Origin: Arthrobacter sp. PAMC25284
GTDB taxonomy: Bacteria > Actinomycetota > Actinomycetes > Actinomycetales > Micrococcaceae
Direction of reading: 5' to 3'
Assembly (NCBI RefSeq): GCF_019443425.1
Contig: NZ_CP080382.1
Coordinates: 1,488,001 to 1,552,000 of the forward strand
Length of the DNA stretch: 64,000 bases
Shown: positions 1 to 8,908 of the stretch, piece by piece
Numbering within the stretch: position 1 is the stretch's first letter
Layout of the letters: every line of letters begins with the position of its first letter
The notes under the pieces: generated by a model
What the model was told of the DNA's origin: nothing
What the model saw: the letters and a program-made list of their open reading frames with translations, nothing else
Databases searched by the model: none
Program-made: the position numbers and the translations under genes

Positions 1-518
1 CGTCGGCGATCTATGCTCTCACCGGGGTTCTCCTGTTCGGCATCAGCGCCATCTACCACCGCGGCAACTGGTCCCCCGGTGTCAAAATTGTCCTGAAGCG
101 GCTGGACCACACCAACATCATGCTGGTCATCGCGGGCAGCTACACTCCGCTGGCATGGTCACTGCTGGACCGGCCCAAGGCCGAGCTGCTGCTGTGGCTC
201 ATCTGGTCAGGAGCGATCCTCGGTGTGCTGTTCCGGCTGCTGTGGACGAATGCCCCCCGCTGGCTTTACGTGCCGATCTATATTGCCCTCGGCTGCGGAG
301 CGCTGTTTTTCCTGCCGGATTTCTTCGCCGCCAATATCGCCTCGGCCGTGCTGATCTGCGTTGGCGGTGCCCTGTACATTGCCGGCGCCGTCTTTTATGC
401 CCTCAAGAAACCGAACTTCAGCTACAAGCATTTTGGTTTCCATGAACTCTTCCACGCCTTCACCGTCTTTGCCTTCGCGGCGCACTACATCGCCATTGCG
501 TTCGCCGTCCTGAGCTGA
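1..518 (+). CDS. Hemolysin III family / TrhA membrane protein (5' end outside window)
   Basis: This is the C-terminal part of a PAQR/hemolysin III (YqfA/TrhA) integral membrane protein. The frame is open from base 3 and gives about 171 residues ending in TGA at 516-518. The visible sequence has the family hallmarks: a SAIYHR segment near the upstream end, then LDHTNI and IAGSYTP, and a late HFGFHELFHAFTVFAFAAHY segment whose His residues form the metal site. About six hydrophobic segments are visible, out of the family's usual seven. The family name comes from an old cytolysin report. In bacteria it is more often linked to membrane energetics, so the exact role is unknown. It converges on cutC with a 10-bp gap. 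Confidence 0.88.
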   Translation, partial: SAIYALTGVLLFGISAIYHRGNWSPGVKIVLKRLDHTNIMLVIAGSYTPLAWSLLDRPKAELLLWLIWSGAILGVLFRLLWTNAPRWLYVPIYIALGCGALFFLPDFFAANIASAVLICVGGALYIAGAVFYALKKPNFSYKHFGFHELFHAFTVFAFAAHYIAIAFAVLS

Positions 519-528
519 CACCCCCCTG

Positions 529-1281
529 CTACGGGTCGCTTGAGCCGGTGGCGGTGCAGTCCCCTGCCGAGAGCGCGGCGCGCGCACCGGCCACCAGGAC
601 CGGGTCTGTGGCATCCAGTTCCTGTGCCCCGCCGCCGGGACCAGCCGGGTGCCGGTCCAGGACCACGACCCGCGCCGAGAGGTGCACGGCGGCCACGCCT
701 GCGGCTGCCAGTGCCGGGATGTCCTCCAGCCGCACGCCGCCGCCTGCCATAATCTGCACTCCGTCCGGCGCGAGCCGGACCATGGCCGCCAGAGTGGCGA
801 GCCCTTCAATACTGCAGACCGCCGCGCCGGAGGTCAGCACCCGGCTCACCCCCGACCCGGCCAGCCGGACCAGCTCCACCAGCGGGTCTGCTGTGGCATC
901 CAGTGCCCGGTGGAAGGTCACAGGCAGGTCCCCGGCTGCGGCAGTGAAACGTGCCAGCACGTCCAGGTCGATCCGGCCGTCTGCAGTGAGCGCGCCAACC
1001 ACCACGCCGCCCACCCCGGTGCCGGCCAGTGAAGTGATGTCAGCGCACATCGTGCGCACGTCCTCGTACGAGTACACGTAGCCGCCGCCCCGGCTGCGCA
1101 CGAGCACGTGAACAAACCCGGCCCTTCCACCTGCGGCCTCCACAGCCAGCTGTACGGCGCCCATGGACGGCGTCAACCCGCCGGTCCGCAGCGCCGCGCA
1201 CAACTCAACCCGGGTGGCCCCGCCTTCCAGGGCAATGCGCACTCCGGCGGCGTCCTGGACAGCAATCTCCAGATCAGTCAT
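529..1281 (-). CDS. cutC: CutC family TIM-barrel protein
   Basis: A 250-residue CutC (PF03932) protein. The N terminus has the family pattern of a strand followed by ALEGGATRVELCAAL and GGLTPS. Further in are HVLVRSRGG and FHRALD, and VLTSGA is also conserved. Family members are single-domain cytosolic TIM barrels of about 240-250 residues, so the length is normal. CutC was named for copper homeostasis, but that role is disputed. Here the start overlaps the end of nagA by 8 bp, making it the last gene of the amino-sugar import and deacetylation operon. This context suggests a sugar-related role (inference). No copper gene lies nearby. Confidence 0.88.
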   Translation of the reverse strand: MTDLEIAVQDAAGVRIALEGGATRVELCAALRTGGLTPSMGAVQLAVEAAGGRAGFVHVLVRSRGGGYVYSYEDVRTMCADITSLAGTGVGGVVVGALTADGRIDLDVLARFTAAAGDLPVTFHRALDATADPLVELVRLAGSGVSRVLTSGAAVCSIEGLATLAAMVRLAPDGVQIMAGGGVRLEDIPALAAAGVAAVHLSARVVVLDRHPAGPGGGAQELDATDPVLVAGARAALSAGDCTATGSSDP

Positions 1282-2496
1282 GCGACGGACCTTCTTTCAG
1301 CTCCGGCAACCCCGGGCCGGCCGGCATCGGTGCGCTGCCCGCCCGGGCGCTGCCGGCCCCGTCATTGACAAACGGCGGAGGGGAGGTCCATTGCCCTGCC
1401 CGCATGACGGCACAGACGGTGAGGCCCTCGTCGAGGACGACGAGGTCGGCGCGCTTCCCCGGCTCCAACGCCCCGACATCGGAGAGCCCCAGCATGGTGG
1501 CGGGGTGCTCCGTAAGGGCGGTGAGTGCTTCCCCGAGGGGCACGCCTGCCGCCTCCACGGCGTACCGGAGAGCCGCGTCCAGGGTCAGTGTGCTGCCGGC
1601 GATGCTGCCGCTGCCGGCCAGGCGGGGCCCTGTCCGTCGCGGACGTCAACGTCAAGGCCGCCGAGCCGGTAGCGGCCTTCGGGGGCGTCAGCGGCTGCCA
1701 TGGCGTCAGTAACGAGAACTGCCCGCGCCGGGCTGTCGAAGATTCTCCTGATCATTGCGGGGTGAAGGTGAACACCGTCGGCTATCAGTTCTACGAACAC
1801 ATCCTTGTCTTCCAGCAGCGCTGTTGCCGGCCCGGGTTGGCGGTGATGGATGGGCCGCATGCCGTTGAAGACGTGCGTTCCCGCGGTGGCCCCGGCCTGG
1901 ATGGCAGCCCGGGTTTGCTCGTAGGAGGCATCCGTATGACCGATGGCGGCGACGGCTCCGTAGCTGCAGATCTGCCGGACGGCGTCGAGTCCGCCGGCAA
2001 GTTCCGGGGCCAGGGTGACCATGCGCACCGTCCCGGCGCCTGCCTGCAGGAGATGGGCAACGTCGCCCCGGGCCGGGGCGCGCAGCAGTTCCGGAGCGTG
2101 CGCGCCCTTATGTGATGGGCTGAGCCATGGCCCTTCGAGGTGGATACCTGCCAGGTCCCCGCTGCGGACATGGGGCGCCAGCCTGCGGACGTGTTGTTCC
2201 AGCTGATCCAAGGGCGCGGTCACGAGGCTTGCCATGATTGTAGTTGTCCCGCGCCGCAGATGGGTCGTCGCGATGCGGCCGGCGGCGTCCGGATCCGGGT
2301 CGTCAAAGGACTGCCCGCCGCCGCCGTGGACGTGGGCATCGATGAAGCCCGGCACGAGGGTCATTGCAGTCCTGAAATCGGGATCGCGGGGTGGCTTCCC
2401 CCTGCCGACGGCGTGGATCTGTGCCTCCGAAATTTCAATCCAGCCTGGTTCCAGCCACTCGCCGGCGCTGAAAATGCGTGCTGCTTCGATGATCAT
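1274..2496 (-). CDS. nagA: N-acetylglucosamine-6-phosphate deacetylase (frameshifted as read)
   Basis: NagA removes acetate from GlcNAc-6-P (often also GalNAc-6-P) to give the amino-sugar phosphate. The N-terminal part carries the amidohydrolase metal motif DAHVHGGGG near residue 55, HLEGPWLSP and AIGHTDA, and VLVTDAM in the later active-site region. The C-terminal part has LTEHPATMLGLSDVGALEPGKRAD, the normal end of the family (written here in overlapping pieces: LTEHPATMLG, LEPGKRAD). The two parts lie in different frames, joined at the run GGGGCCC at 1624-1630. Two extra bases or one missing base restores a protein of about 406 residues, which is full length. See the finding on GGCC-linked frameshifts. 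It follows nagB by 65 bp and overlaps cutC. Confidence 0.85.
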
Positions 2497-2561
2497 AAGG
2501 TTGTGCTTCCGTTCGTCCGCCCCGGGCGGGCCCTGATGGCTGTGGGAGATCCTGCGGCTGG

Positions 2562-3284
2562 TCAGGCTCGTTGCAGTTTGCTGGCGGCGGCCTCGTCGAG
2601 GATGACGGTGACGTTCGGGTGGAGTTGGATCATGGAGGCCGGAAACTGCTCGGTGACCGGGCCTTCGATGGCCCGGGCCACGGCCTCCGCCTTACGGTGG
2701 CCATGGGCAATCAGCAGCAGGTGCCGGGCTTCGAAGATGGTGGCCAGGCCTTGGGTGATGGCGTGCGTGGGAACGTCTTCCAGCGAGTCAAAGAACCGCG
2801 CGTTGTCTGCCCGGGTGCTGTCGGCCAGTTCAACCACCCGGGTCCGGGAAGTGAACGCGGACGGGGGTTCGTTGAAGGCCAGATGTCCGTTGGATCCGAT
2901 CCCGAGGACTTGGAGATCAATGCCTCCGGCCGCGCGGATGCGGTCTTCAAAGCCGGCCGCCTCGAGGGCGCCGTCCGCCGCCTCCCCATCCGGGGTGTGG
3001 ATGAGCGCAGGGGCCAGTCCCAACCGGTCGACGACTTCGCGGCGGATGACCTGGGCGTAGCTGTGTTTGTGGGTGGAGCCCAGTCCGAGGTATTCGTCGA
3101 GGGAGAATCCGCGCACCCTGCCGAGGTCGAGGTTCTCCGCACCGAGGGCCTCGTAGAGCGGCATTGGTGATGAGCCGGTCGCCAGCCCCAGGACGGCATC
3201 GGGTTTCCCCCTGATCAGGGCGGCAACCATCAGGGCGCCGCTGGCACCGGCCTGGCCGGGGGTGCCGGTCTTGATGATTTTCAC
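2562..3284 (-). CDS. nagB: Glucosamine-6-phosphate deaminase
   Basis: NagB converts glucosamine-6-P to fructose-6-P and ammonia, the last step of GlcNAc catabolism. The protein shows GLATGSSPMPLYEAL for sugar-phosphate binding, SLDEYLGL, and GIGSNGHLAFNEPPSAF, the family signature region around the catalytic residues. I chose the GTG at 3284 (240 residues, starting MKIIKTG) because family members begin at this strand and an AGGA lies upstream. A TTG at 3311 would add nine residues. It lies 76 bp after the second ABC permease in the leftward amino-sugar operon. Confidence 0.92.
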   Translation of the reverse strand: MKIIKTGTPGQAGASGALMVAALIRGKPDAVLGLATGSSPMPLYEALGAENLDLGRVRGFSLDEYLGLGSTHKHSYAQVIRREVVDRLGLAPALIHTPDGEAADGALEAAGFEDRIRAAGGIDLQVLGIGSNGHLAFNEPPSAFTSRTRVVELADSTRADNARFFDSLEDVPTHAITQGLATIFEARHLLLIAHGHRKAEAVARAIEGPVTEQFPASMIQLHPNVTVILDEAAASKLQRA

Positions 3285-3360
3285 GTGGATTTCGTTGTTC
3301 CTGTCGTGCAACCGGGTGGCCCGGTTCGGATGGCTTGATATGTGTCGGCGGCCCGAGGAT

Positions 3361-4287
3361 TCACTTCACGCTGCCGGCGGACAACCCGCCGATCAGGCGC
3401 TTTTCGATCAGCATAAAGAGGATCACTACCGGGACGACGGCGACGATAGAGACGCCGAAGACGTACTGCCAGGCGGAGTCATACTGGCCGACGAATCTGG
3501 TCAATGCGACGGAGAGCGGCTGATTCCCTGCCGTCTGCAGGATGACGAGGCTGGCCGCGAACTCATTCCAGCAGGAGACGAAGGTGAAGATGATGGCGGT
3601 GACGATACCCGGCCAAACCAGGGGGAGGTTGATCTTGAACAGGACGCTGAACCGCCCGGCGCCGTCAATCTGCGCTGCCTCATCGACTTCTTTGGGTACG
3701 CCGGCGAAGAAGCTGTGCATGATCCACACCGCGAAGGAGAGGTTGAAGGCGGCGTTGATCAAAATCATGGCGAGCCAGGTATCGGCAAGGTTCAGGGCGA
3801 TCATCTCCCGGAACAGGCCCGCGGTCAGAACCGCGGGCTGCAGCATCTGCGTCACGATCACCAGGAACATAAAAACCATTTTTCCCGGGAACTTGAACCT
3901 GGCCGTGTAGTACGCGGCGGGGGTGGCGACCAGCAGAACCAGGATGGTGGCGCAGGAGGCAATGACGATGGTTGAGATCAGGTTTTGCGTCAGTGGCGTC
4001 TCCGGCGTTGACCACATGCTGGCGTAGTTGTCGAAGCGGGGCGTGGCCGGGAAGTACTCCGGGGGGACGCTGAGGATCTCCGGGCGGCTCTTCAGCGAGC
4101 CGATGGCCATAATTACATACGGGGAAAGGAAGGCCAGCGCGATAACCAGGCCGATCGCCATACGCAGCGCGACGCGGGGGCCGCTGGCCTGATCGCTGCC
4201 GTAACGCGTCTTGCGCGGCGCGGTGCGGACGACGGCGGGACTGGCCGTTGGTGTCCCGGCCACCGGCGGGAGCGTCGAATGTGCCAT
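3361..4287 (-). CDS. Carbohydrate ABC transporter permease, MalG type
   Basis: A 308-residue inner-membrane subunit of a CUT1-type sugar importer. It has about six transmembrane segments after a 40-residue cytosolic N terminus rich in Pro and Thr. The cytoplasmic loop DEAAQIDGAGRFSVLFKINLP (split: DEAAQIDGAG and INLPLVWPG) is the EAA motif that docks to the ATPase. The start ATG overlaps the stop of the upstream permease (TAATG), indicating translational coupling. No ATPase gene is present in this operon. CUT1 importers of actinobacteria often borrow a shared MsiK/UgpC-type ATPase encoded elsewhere, and I infer the same here. The substrate, judged from nagA, nagB and the agaS cluster, is probably GlcNAc, GalNAc or an oligosaccharide of these. 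Confidence 0.9.
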   Translation of the reverse strand: MAHSTLPPVAGTPTASPAVVRTAPRKTRYGSDQASGPRVALRMAIGLVIALAFLSPYVIMAIGSLKSRPEILSVPPEYFPATPRFDNYASMWSTPETPLTQNLISTIVIASCATILVLLVATPAAYYTARFKFPGKMVFMFLVIVTQMLQPAVLTAGLFREMIALNLADTWLAMILINAAFNLSFAVWIMHSFFAGVPKEVDEAAQIDGAGRFSVLFKINLPLVWPGIVTAIIFTFVSCWNEFAASLVILQTAGNQPLSVALTRFVGQYDSAWQYVFGVSIVAVVPVVILFMLIEKRLIGGLSAGSVK

Positions 4288-5246
4288 TAGTCCACTTCCT
4301 TCATGGGTTTTACGATTTTGATGTAGGCGGCAACGACCACCAGGACAATTGCGAAGTTCACGACGCTCATGGCGCTGGCGACATCCAGCCGCTGGTCGAC
4401 CTGGATCCACTTGAACATGCGGGTGATGAGAGTGTCGGCGTCGTATCCGGGCAGCGAGCCGGTAATGAGTTTCAGAATCGCGAGGTTGTTGAAGACGTTG
4501 ATGATGTTGATCAGTACTGCCACTGCGATGCTGTCGCGAAGCTGTGGCAGGATCACGCTGAAATAGGTGCGGGCCGGGGTGGCACCGTCCATCTTTGCGG
4601 CTTCGAGCACCTCTCCGGGTACACCCTGCAGGCCCGCGAGGATTGTGTAGGACGTGAACGGCAGGGAGACGAAGACTGCGATCACGATGGCGATGATGAA
4701 CGCGGAGGGCATGCTCTTGGTGAAGCCGAAGGGGGCATCGATCACTTGCAGGTCCACCATGAACTTGTTGATGATGCCGTAGAAGGGGTCCAGGCCGTAG
4801 ACGAACACGGTGGTGGTCATCACCACGCTGGCAGCCCAGGGCACAATCACGGCCATCCGGACCATGGTCCGTCCGGGGAAAGGCTTGTTCAGGAATTGTG
4901 CCAGCGCCAGCGACAGCACCACGGTGACGAGGACGACCGCGACAACCCATACCACGGTGTTGGTGAGCACGCGCGGGAAGGACGGATCGGCAAAGACCGT
5001 CGTGAAGTTTTTCAGTCCCGCGAACCCGGTGTCCGTCCCAAAGTTGCTGATCGAGCGGAATGCGTTGTAGATCATGTAGCCGGCAGGGAACAGGACTATC
5101 CCGACGATCAGCATCAGGCAGGGGCCAATCCAGGGCAGTGCCTTCCAGATGCTGTCCCGGCCACGGCCGGTCTGGGGCCCGCGGGGCGCACCCGGCCTGG
5201 CCGTTGGGGTGTCGGTGGTATCGGCTTTGGCGGCTGTTGTGCTCAT
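4287..5246 (-). CDS. Carbohydrate ABC transporter permease, MalF/UgpA type
   Basis: A 319-residue partner permease of the same CUT1 importer. A hydrophilic N terminus of about 35 residues rich in Thr/Pro/Arg precedes six transmembrane segments. The EAA docking loop reads EAAKMDGATPARTYFSVILPQ. It is separated from the upstream binding-protein gene by 90 bp that contain a strong hairpin, and overlaps the downstream permease by one base. Confidence 0.9.
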   Translation of the reverse strand: MSTTAAKADTTDTPTARPGAPRGPQTGRGRDSIWKALPWIGPCLMLIVGIVLFPAGYMIYNAFRSISNFGTDTGFAGLKNFTTVFADPSFPRVLTNTVVWVVAVVLVTVVLSLALAQFLNKPFPGRTMVRMAVIVPWAASVVMTTTVFVYGLDPFYGIINKFMVDLQVIDAPFGFTKSMPSAFIIAIVIAVFVSLPFTSYTILAGLQGVPGEVLEAAKMDGATPARTYFSVILPQLRDSIAVAVLINIINVFNNLAILKLITGSLPGYDADTLITRMFKWIQVDQRLDVASAMSVVNFAIVLVVVAAYIKIVKPMKEVD

Positions 5247-5286
5247 GGGAGATTCTCCGGGGGGTGGAAGAGGGCGGATCTGTCAG

Positions 5287-5330
5287 GGGATGGCCGGCGG
5301 GTGACGTGTCCGTCAACCGCCGGCCATCCC
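5287..5330 (-). promoter_or_regulatory. Intercistronic hairpin behind sugar-binding protein gene
   Basis: Two perfect 14-base arms at 5287-5300 and 5317-5330 enclose a 16-base region that can itself pair TGACG with CGTCA. There is no T-run, so this is more likely an mRNA-stabilising or attenuating hairpin than a full terminator. Such elements commonly raise binding-protein mRNA above permease mRNA in ABC operons. That role is inferred here. Confidence 0.6.
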
Positions 5331-5336
5331 TACGGC

Positions 5337-6579
5337 CTAGGAAGCGGCGTCCGCCTTGGCCTGGATTTCCTTCAGTACCGTGGCCGGGTCCTTCCCCTGC
5401 GCGATCTGGCCGATCAGCGACTGCACTGCGCCCTGGGTTGCGGTCCATGCCTTATTGGTGGACGGGTAGAACCTGGCGTTGGGCAGGAGGTCCAGGAACG
5501 GTTTCGTATCCGGGTTGGAGGCGAGTTTCTCGGCACCGGACTTGGTGGTGGGCAGGAATCCCTCGGCCTCGACCCACTGGGTGTAGACGTCGGTCGAGTA
5601 GAAGTAGTCCAGGAACTTCCTGATGGCGTCCTGCTTCTTGCCGTCATTTTTGAACGCCATCAGGTGGTCAGCGACGCCGAGAGTGAACGGTGATCCGTCT
5701 TTCGTGGGGATCGGGGCAATACCGTAGTTCAGCGCCGGGTTCTTTTCCTTGATCTGGCCCACGGTTGGAGGCAGTGCCTCGATCATTCCCAGCTGGCCCT
5801 GGATGAAGACGTTGATCAGCGGGGTGCGGTTGGTGGCGCCGGCGTCGGCCTGCGTGAGCTTTTCGTCCACCAGTTTCTGTATGAACGTGGCGCCTTCGAG
5901 GTTCTCCGGAGTGTCCACGGTGATCTTCTGGGCATCGCCATAGCCGCCGCCCGCACCGTAGAACCAGATGCCGGTTTCGCCCTGCGCCTCCTCGGAACCG
6001 AGCGGGAGCCCGTATCCGGGGACTCCGGTTTCCGTAATCTTCCGGGCAGCCGTTTCCAGTTCGTCCCAGGTCTTCGGAGGAGCGGAGATCCCTGCCTTGT
6101 CGAAGAGGTCCTTGTTGTAGAAGAGAGCGCGTGCGGACGCAATCAGCGGCATACCGTATTGGGCGCCGTCCACGGAGGCGTTCTTCGCGAAGGTGTCCTG
6201 GAAGTCCTTGGCCGTGGAGTCTGAGAGAACGTCCGTCGCCGGGTAGAGCAGCTGGTCATTGGCGAAGCCTGCGAAGGCATCGATGTTGAGGATATCCGGG
6301 GGCCTGCTGTCCCTGGATCTTGGTTTTCACGACATCGTTGATGTTGTCCCAGGACTGGACCTCAAGGTTCACCTTGAGGTCCGGGTTGCTGGCCTCGAAG
6401 TCCTTGATGATGCTTTCCCATCGGCCCTTTGTGCCGTCGGAGTAGCTCGGGACCAGAAGGTTGATGGTGTTTTCGCCGGCGCCGGCGTTGCCGCCGGATC
6501 CGCCGAATCCGCAGGCGGAGAGCAGCATGCCCGCTGCCGCAATTGAGGCGAGTGCGCCGGTGCGCAAGGACTTCTTCAT
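5337..6579 (-). CDS. Extracellular sugar-binding lipoprotein of ABC importer (frameshifted as read)
   Basis: Substrate-binding protein (SBP family 1) that captures the sugar outside the membrane. The N terminus MKKSLRTGALASIAAAG is followed by the lipobox LLSAC with Cys23, so it should be a lipoprotein. The mature part continues with NLLVPSYSDGTKGRWESI, and later GMPLIASARALFYNKDLFDKAG (segments MPLIASA and LFYNKDLFDKAGI) typical of the family. The frame breaks at 6298-6304, where GGGGGCC has one G too many. With one base removed the protein is about 413 residues, a normal length. It is the first gene of the leftward amino-sugar operon. Confidence 0.86.
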
Positions 6580-6676
6580 TGTCTTCCTTTACGTTCAGGG
6601 GGTGCCATCCGCCTCCACCGCGGGCCTGGAGCAGGGAGCCTGCCGAGGCCTCGAAGGAAGGAATTTGACGATTCAT

Positions 6677-6717
6677 GATGTTAGCGTCACTCAAAAATGC
6701 ACTTCTAATCATCTTGT
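6677..6717 (+). promoter_or_regulatory. Putative operator, copy 1 of 41-bp imperfect direct repeat
   Basis: Starts GATGTT and ends TAATCATCTTGT. Aligned without gaps to 6896-6936, it matches at about 28 of 41 positions, including GATGTT, TCAAA and the nine bases TAATCATCT. It lies on the side of the binding-protein gene. Multiple direct repeats are typical of DeoR-family operators, and the locus ends with a DeoR gene, so it is the obvious candidate binder (inference). Confidence 0.5.
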
Positions 6718-6895
6718 GTATCGATTGTCGCGTGATCCAGCTCTCAGGTCAACTCTTTTCTGTGACCAATTCCTCCGCCTGGCCGTCGAAATTTAGACAT
6801 CCGGCACGCGCCGTGGCCAGATTGCGGCCAGCCGGGGTCGCCAACATGCACTTCCGGGCCAAAGCCGGCATCATGGACCCGAATAGATCGATCGT

Positions 6896-6936
6896 GATGT
6901 TTACATGCGTCAAACAATCAGTAATAATCATCTAGT
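6896..6936 (+). promoter_or_regulatory. Putative operator, copy 2 of 41-bp imperfect direct repeat
   Basis: Starts GATGTT and ends TAATCATCTAGT. Same orientation and length as copy 1, 219 bp away, and nearer to agaS. One copy close to each divergent gene suggests coordinated repression, possibly by looping. Confidence 0.5.
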
Positions 6937-7024
6937 CAGGTGATTCAGAACGGCGCCGCCCCCCGGCTGCCTACAGGTCCCTGATGGCCTGACATCTGCC
7001 CCCTCACCACTAGGAGCCTGTCCC

Positions 7025-7942
7025 ATGACTGAGCTGCATACCGACCGTTCCCTGCTTGGCGCCCACATGGAAGCTGAACTGACGTCCCAGCCCGAAATTT
7101 GGGCACGCGCAGCCGAACAGGCCCGTTCCGAGGCCCAGGCCCTGCTGCCCGCCGACGGCCAGAAGATTGCCGTCATCGGATGCGGCACGTCCTGGTTCAT
7201 GGCGCAGTCCTATGCGTTCCTGCGCGAATCCGCCGGTCGTGGGGTAACGGACACGTTCGCGGCCTCCGAGGCCTTCGTCGACCGGGGCTACGACGCGGTG
7301 GTGGCGATCACTCGTTCGGGGACCACCACGGAGGTCCTGGAAATACTCCAGAGGCTGCAAGGCAGCGTCCCGACGGTGGCCCTCGTAGGTGATACCGGGT
7401 CGCCCGTCGCGGATATCGCCGGGTCCGTCATCGGCCTGCCGTACGCGGATGAGCAGTCGGTCGTGCAGACCCGGTTTGCCACCTCGGCGCTGGTTTACCT
7501 GCAGACCGCGCTCGGCATTTCGGTGGATTCAGCCATCTCTGATGCCGGCGCCGCCGTGCTGGAGCCGATCGCGCCGGAACTGATGGCTGCCGAACAGTTC
7601 ACGTTCCTTGGCCGCGGCTGGACCGTCGGCCTGGCCCACGAGGCGGCCCTGAAGATGCGTGAAGCCTCCCAGTCCTGGACCGAATCGTACCCGGCGATGG
7701 AATACCGTCATGGCCCCATCGCCATCGCTGCACCCAACCGCGTCACGTGGCTCTTCGGCGAAGAACCTCACGGGCTGGCTTCAGACGTCGCGAACACCGG
7801 AGGCTTGTATATCCACCGCGACGCAGCACCGCTGGCCGAGCTCGTGCGGGCCCAGAAAGTTGCTCTGGAACGTGCCCGCGTCCTCGGCCTGAACCCCGAT
7901 CAGCCGCGGAACCTGAGCCGCTCCGTCATTCTGGATGCCTAG
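7025..7942 (+). CDS. agaS: SIS-domain sugar phosphate isomerase/deaminase, AgaS type
   Basis: A 305-residue protein with two SIS domains and no glutaminase domain, so it is not GlmS. The first SIS domain shows IGCGTSWFMAQ and ITRSGTTTEVLE, the phosphosugar-binding Ser/Thr loops. The second begins near FLGRGWTVGLAHEAALKMREASQ (GRGWTVGLAHEAAL), and SYPAMEYRHGP follows. AgaS proteins convert galactosamine-6-P to tagatose-6-P with release of ammonia. The following kinase and aldolase genes fit that pathway. Start ATG at 7025 is preceded by AGGAG at 8 nt. First gene of the rightward operon. Confidence 0.85.
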   Translation: MTELHTDRSLLGAHMEAELTSQPEIWARAAEQARSEAQALLPADGQKIAVIGCGTSWFMAQSYAFLRESAGRGVTDTFAASEAFVDRGYDAVVAITRSGTTTEVLEILQRLQGSVPTVALVGDTGSPVADIAGSVIGLPYADEQSVVQTRFATSALVYLQTALGISVDSAISDAGAAVLEPIAPELMAAEQFTFLGRGWTVGLAHEAALKMREASQSWTESYPAMEYRHGPIAIAAPNRVTWLFGEEPHGLASDVANTGGLYIHRDAAPLAELVRAQKVALERARVLGLNPDQPRNLSRSVILDA

Positions 7943-7945
7943 CCG

Positions 7946-8908
7946 ATGAACGAGCATGGCGGACAATCCGGCTCCGCAAGCGGACCGGCTGTACTGGCCT
8001 TCGACGTGGGCGGAACGGATATGAAGGCCGGCATTGTCTTGGCCACGGGCAGGATCATCGGCCTGCGCCGGATGGCCACCCCCAGGCATCCGGTGGATAC
8101 GGGAGGCGCGGTGATCGAAAAAATCACCGAAGTCGCGTCGGAATACCGGGGCCTCTACCCTGGTCATCCTGTCCGCGCCGCCGGGCTGATCGTCCCCGGC
8201 CTGGTCGATGAGGCAACGGGCACAGGCATCCTCTCCGCAAACCTGGGCTGGAAAGACTTTCCGTTTGCGGAACGGGCGCAGGCCGCGCTTGGGCTTCCGG
8301 TGGCCTTCGGGCATGATGTGGGGTCCGCCGGGGAAGCCGAGTTCAGGTTCGGGGCCGCCCGCGGCGCCTCCAACGCGGTCGTCCTGGTCATCGGGACCGG
8401 TATTGCCGGGGCGGTCTTCGTCGATGACCGGCGTCTGACCGGCGGCGGATACGCCGGCGAGCTGGGGCACGCCCCGGTGCCGGATCCTGACCGCCCGGGT
8501 TCCACCACGATTCTGGAAGCCGTCGGCTCAGCGGGAGCCATTGCGTCCCGTTACTGCGCCGCCACCGGACGCAGCGTCGACGGAGCGCGGCAGGTTCTTG
8601 ACCTGGCCGCAGCAGGCGATCCGGAGGCCTACCGGGTCTGGAGCGAGGCGGTCGACGCGCTCGCCTTCAGTATCGTCCAGTGCGTTTCGATCCTCGGAAC
8701 CGAGACGGTCGTGATGGGCGGCGGCCTGTCCCAGGCCGGGGAGGCGCTGCTGGCACCCTTGCGGACACGCGTGGAAAACCTGCTCAGCATCCACCGGCGC
8801 CCCCGGATCGTCCCCGCCACCCTGGGTCAGGACGCCGGGCTGATCGGCTCCGCACTGAAAGCCCGCGAGCTCCTGAGTTCCATCGAATCCAACATCGAGG
8901 CGCCATGA
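7946..8908 (+). CDS. ROK family sugar kinase
   Basis: A 320-residue ROK kinase, cytosolic, probably phosphorylating the incoming hexosamine at O6 with ATP. The N-terminal phosphate loop is FDVGGTDMKAGIV, and the acceptor/ATP region shows AAGLIVPGLVDEATG and VIGTGIAGAVFVDD. GELGHAPV contains the conserved His of the ROK signature. The usual CxCGxxGCxE zinc motif that should follow is absent: the stretch reads PDPDRPGSTTILEAVGS. Because import is by ABC transporter, not PTS, a kinase is needed before NagA, and this gene supplies it. It starts 3 bp after agaS and overlaps the next gene (ATGA). Confidence 0.82.
   Translation: MNEHGGQSGSASGPAVLAFDVGGTDMKAGIVLATGRIIGLRRMATPRHPVDTGGAVIEKITEVASEYRGLYPGHPVRAAGLIVPGLVDEATGTGILSANLGWKDFPFAERAQAALGLPVAFGHDVGSAGEAEFRFGAARGASNAVVLVIGTGIAGAVFVDDRRLTGGGYAGELGHAPVPDPDRPGSTTILEAVGSAGAIASRYCAATGRSVDGARQVLDLAAAGDPEAYRVWSEAVDALAFSIVQCVSILGTETVVMGGGLSQAGEALLAPLRTRVENLLSIHRRPRIVPATLGQDAGLIGSALKARELLSSIESNIEAP

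Larger units (their letters stand above)
6580..7024. promoter_or_regulatory. Divergent control region between amino-sugar import and catabolic operons
   Basis: This 445-bp gap separates the start of the binding-protein operon (leftward) from agaS (rightward). Its middle (about 6660-6950) is clearly richer in A and T than the flanking genes, as expected for promoters and operators. It contains no credible coding sequence. It holds the two 41-bp repeat copies listed separately. AGGAG at about 7012-7016 is the ribosome site of agaS. Confidence 0.7.

Noticed and set aside
3361..5448. Single 695-residue leftward frame covering both sugar permeases
   Set aside because: Only its last 308 residues read as a permease. 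The rest is an out-of-frame translation of the other permease, which has its own start and EAA motif.
4248..5693. Long plus-strand frame opposite the sugar permeases, with Asp/His/Gly-rich translation
   Set aside because: Antisense shadow typical of GC-rich genes, with no domain and no ribosome site. The minus strand has clear family matches.
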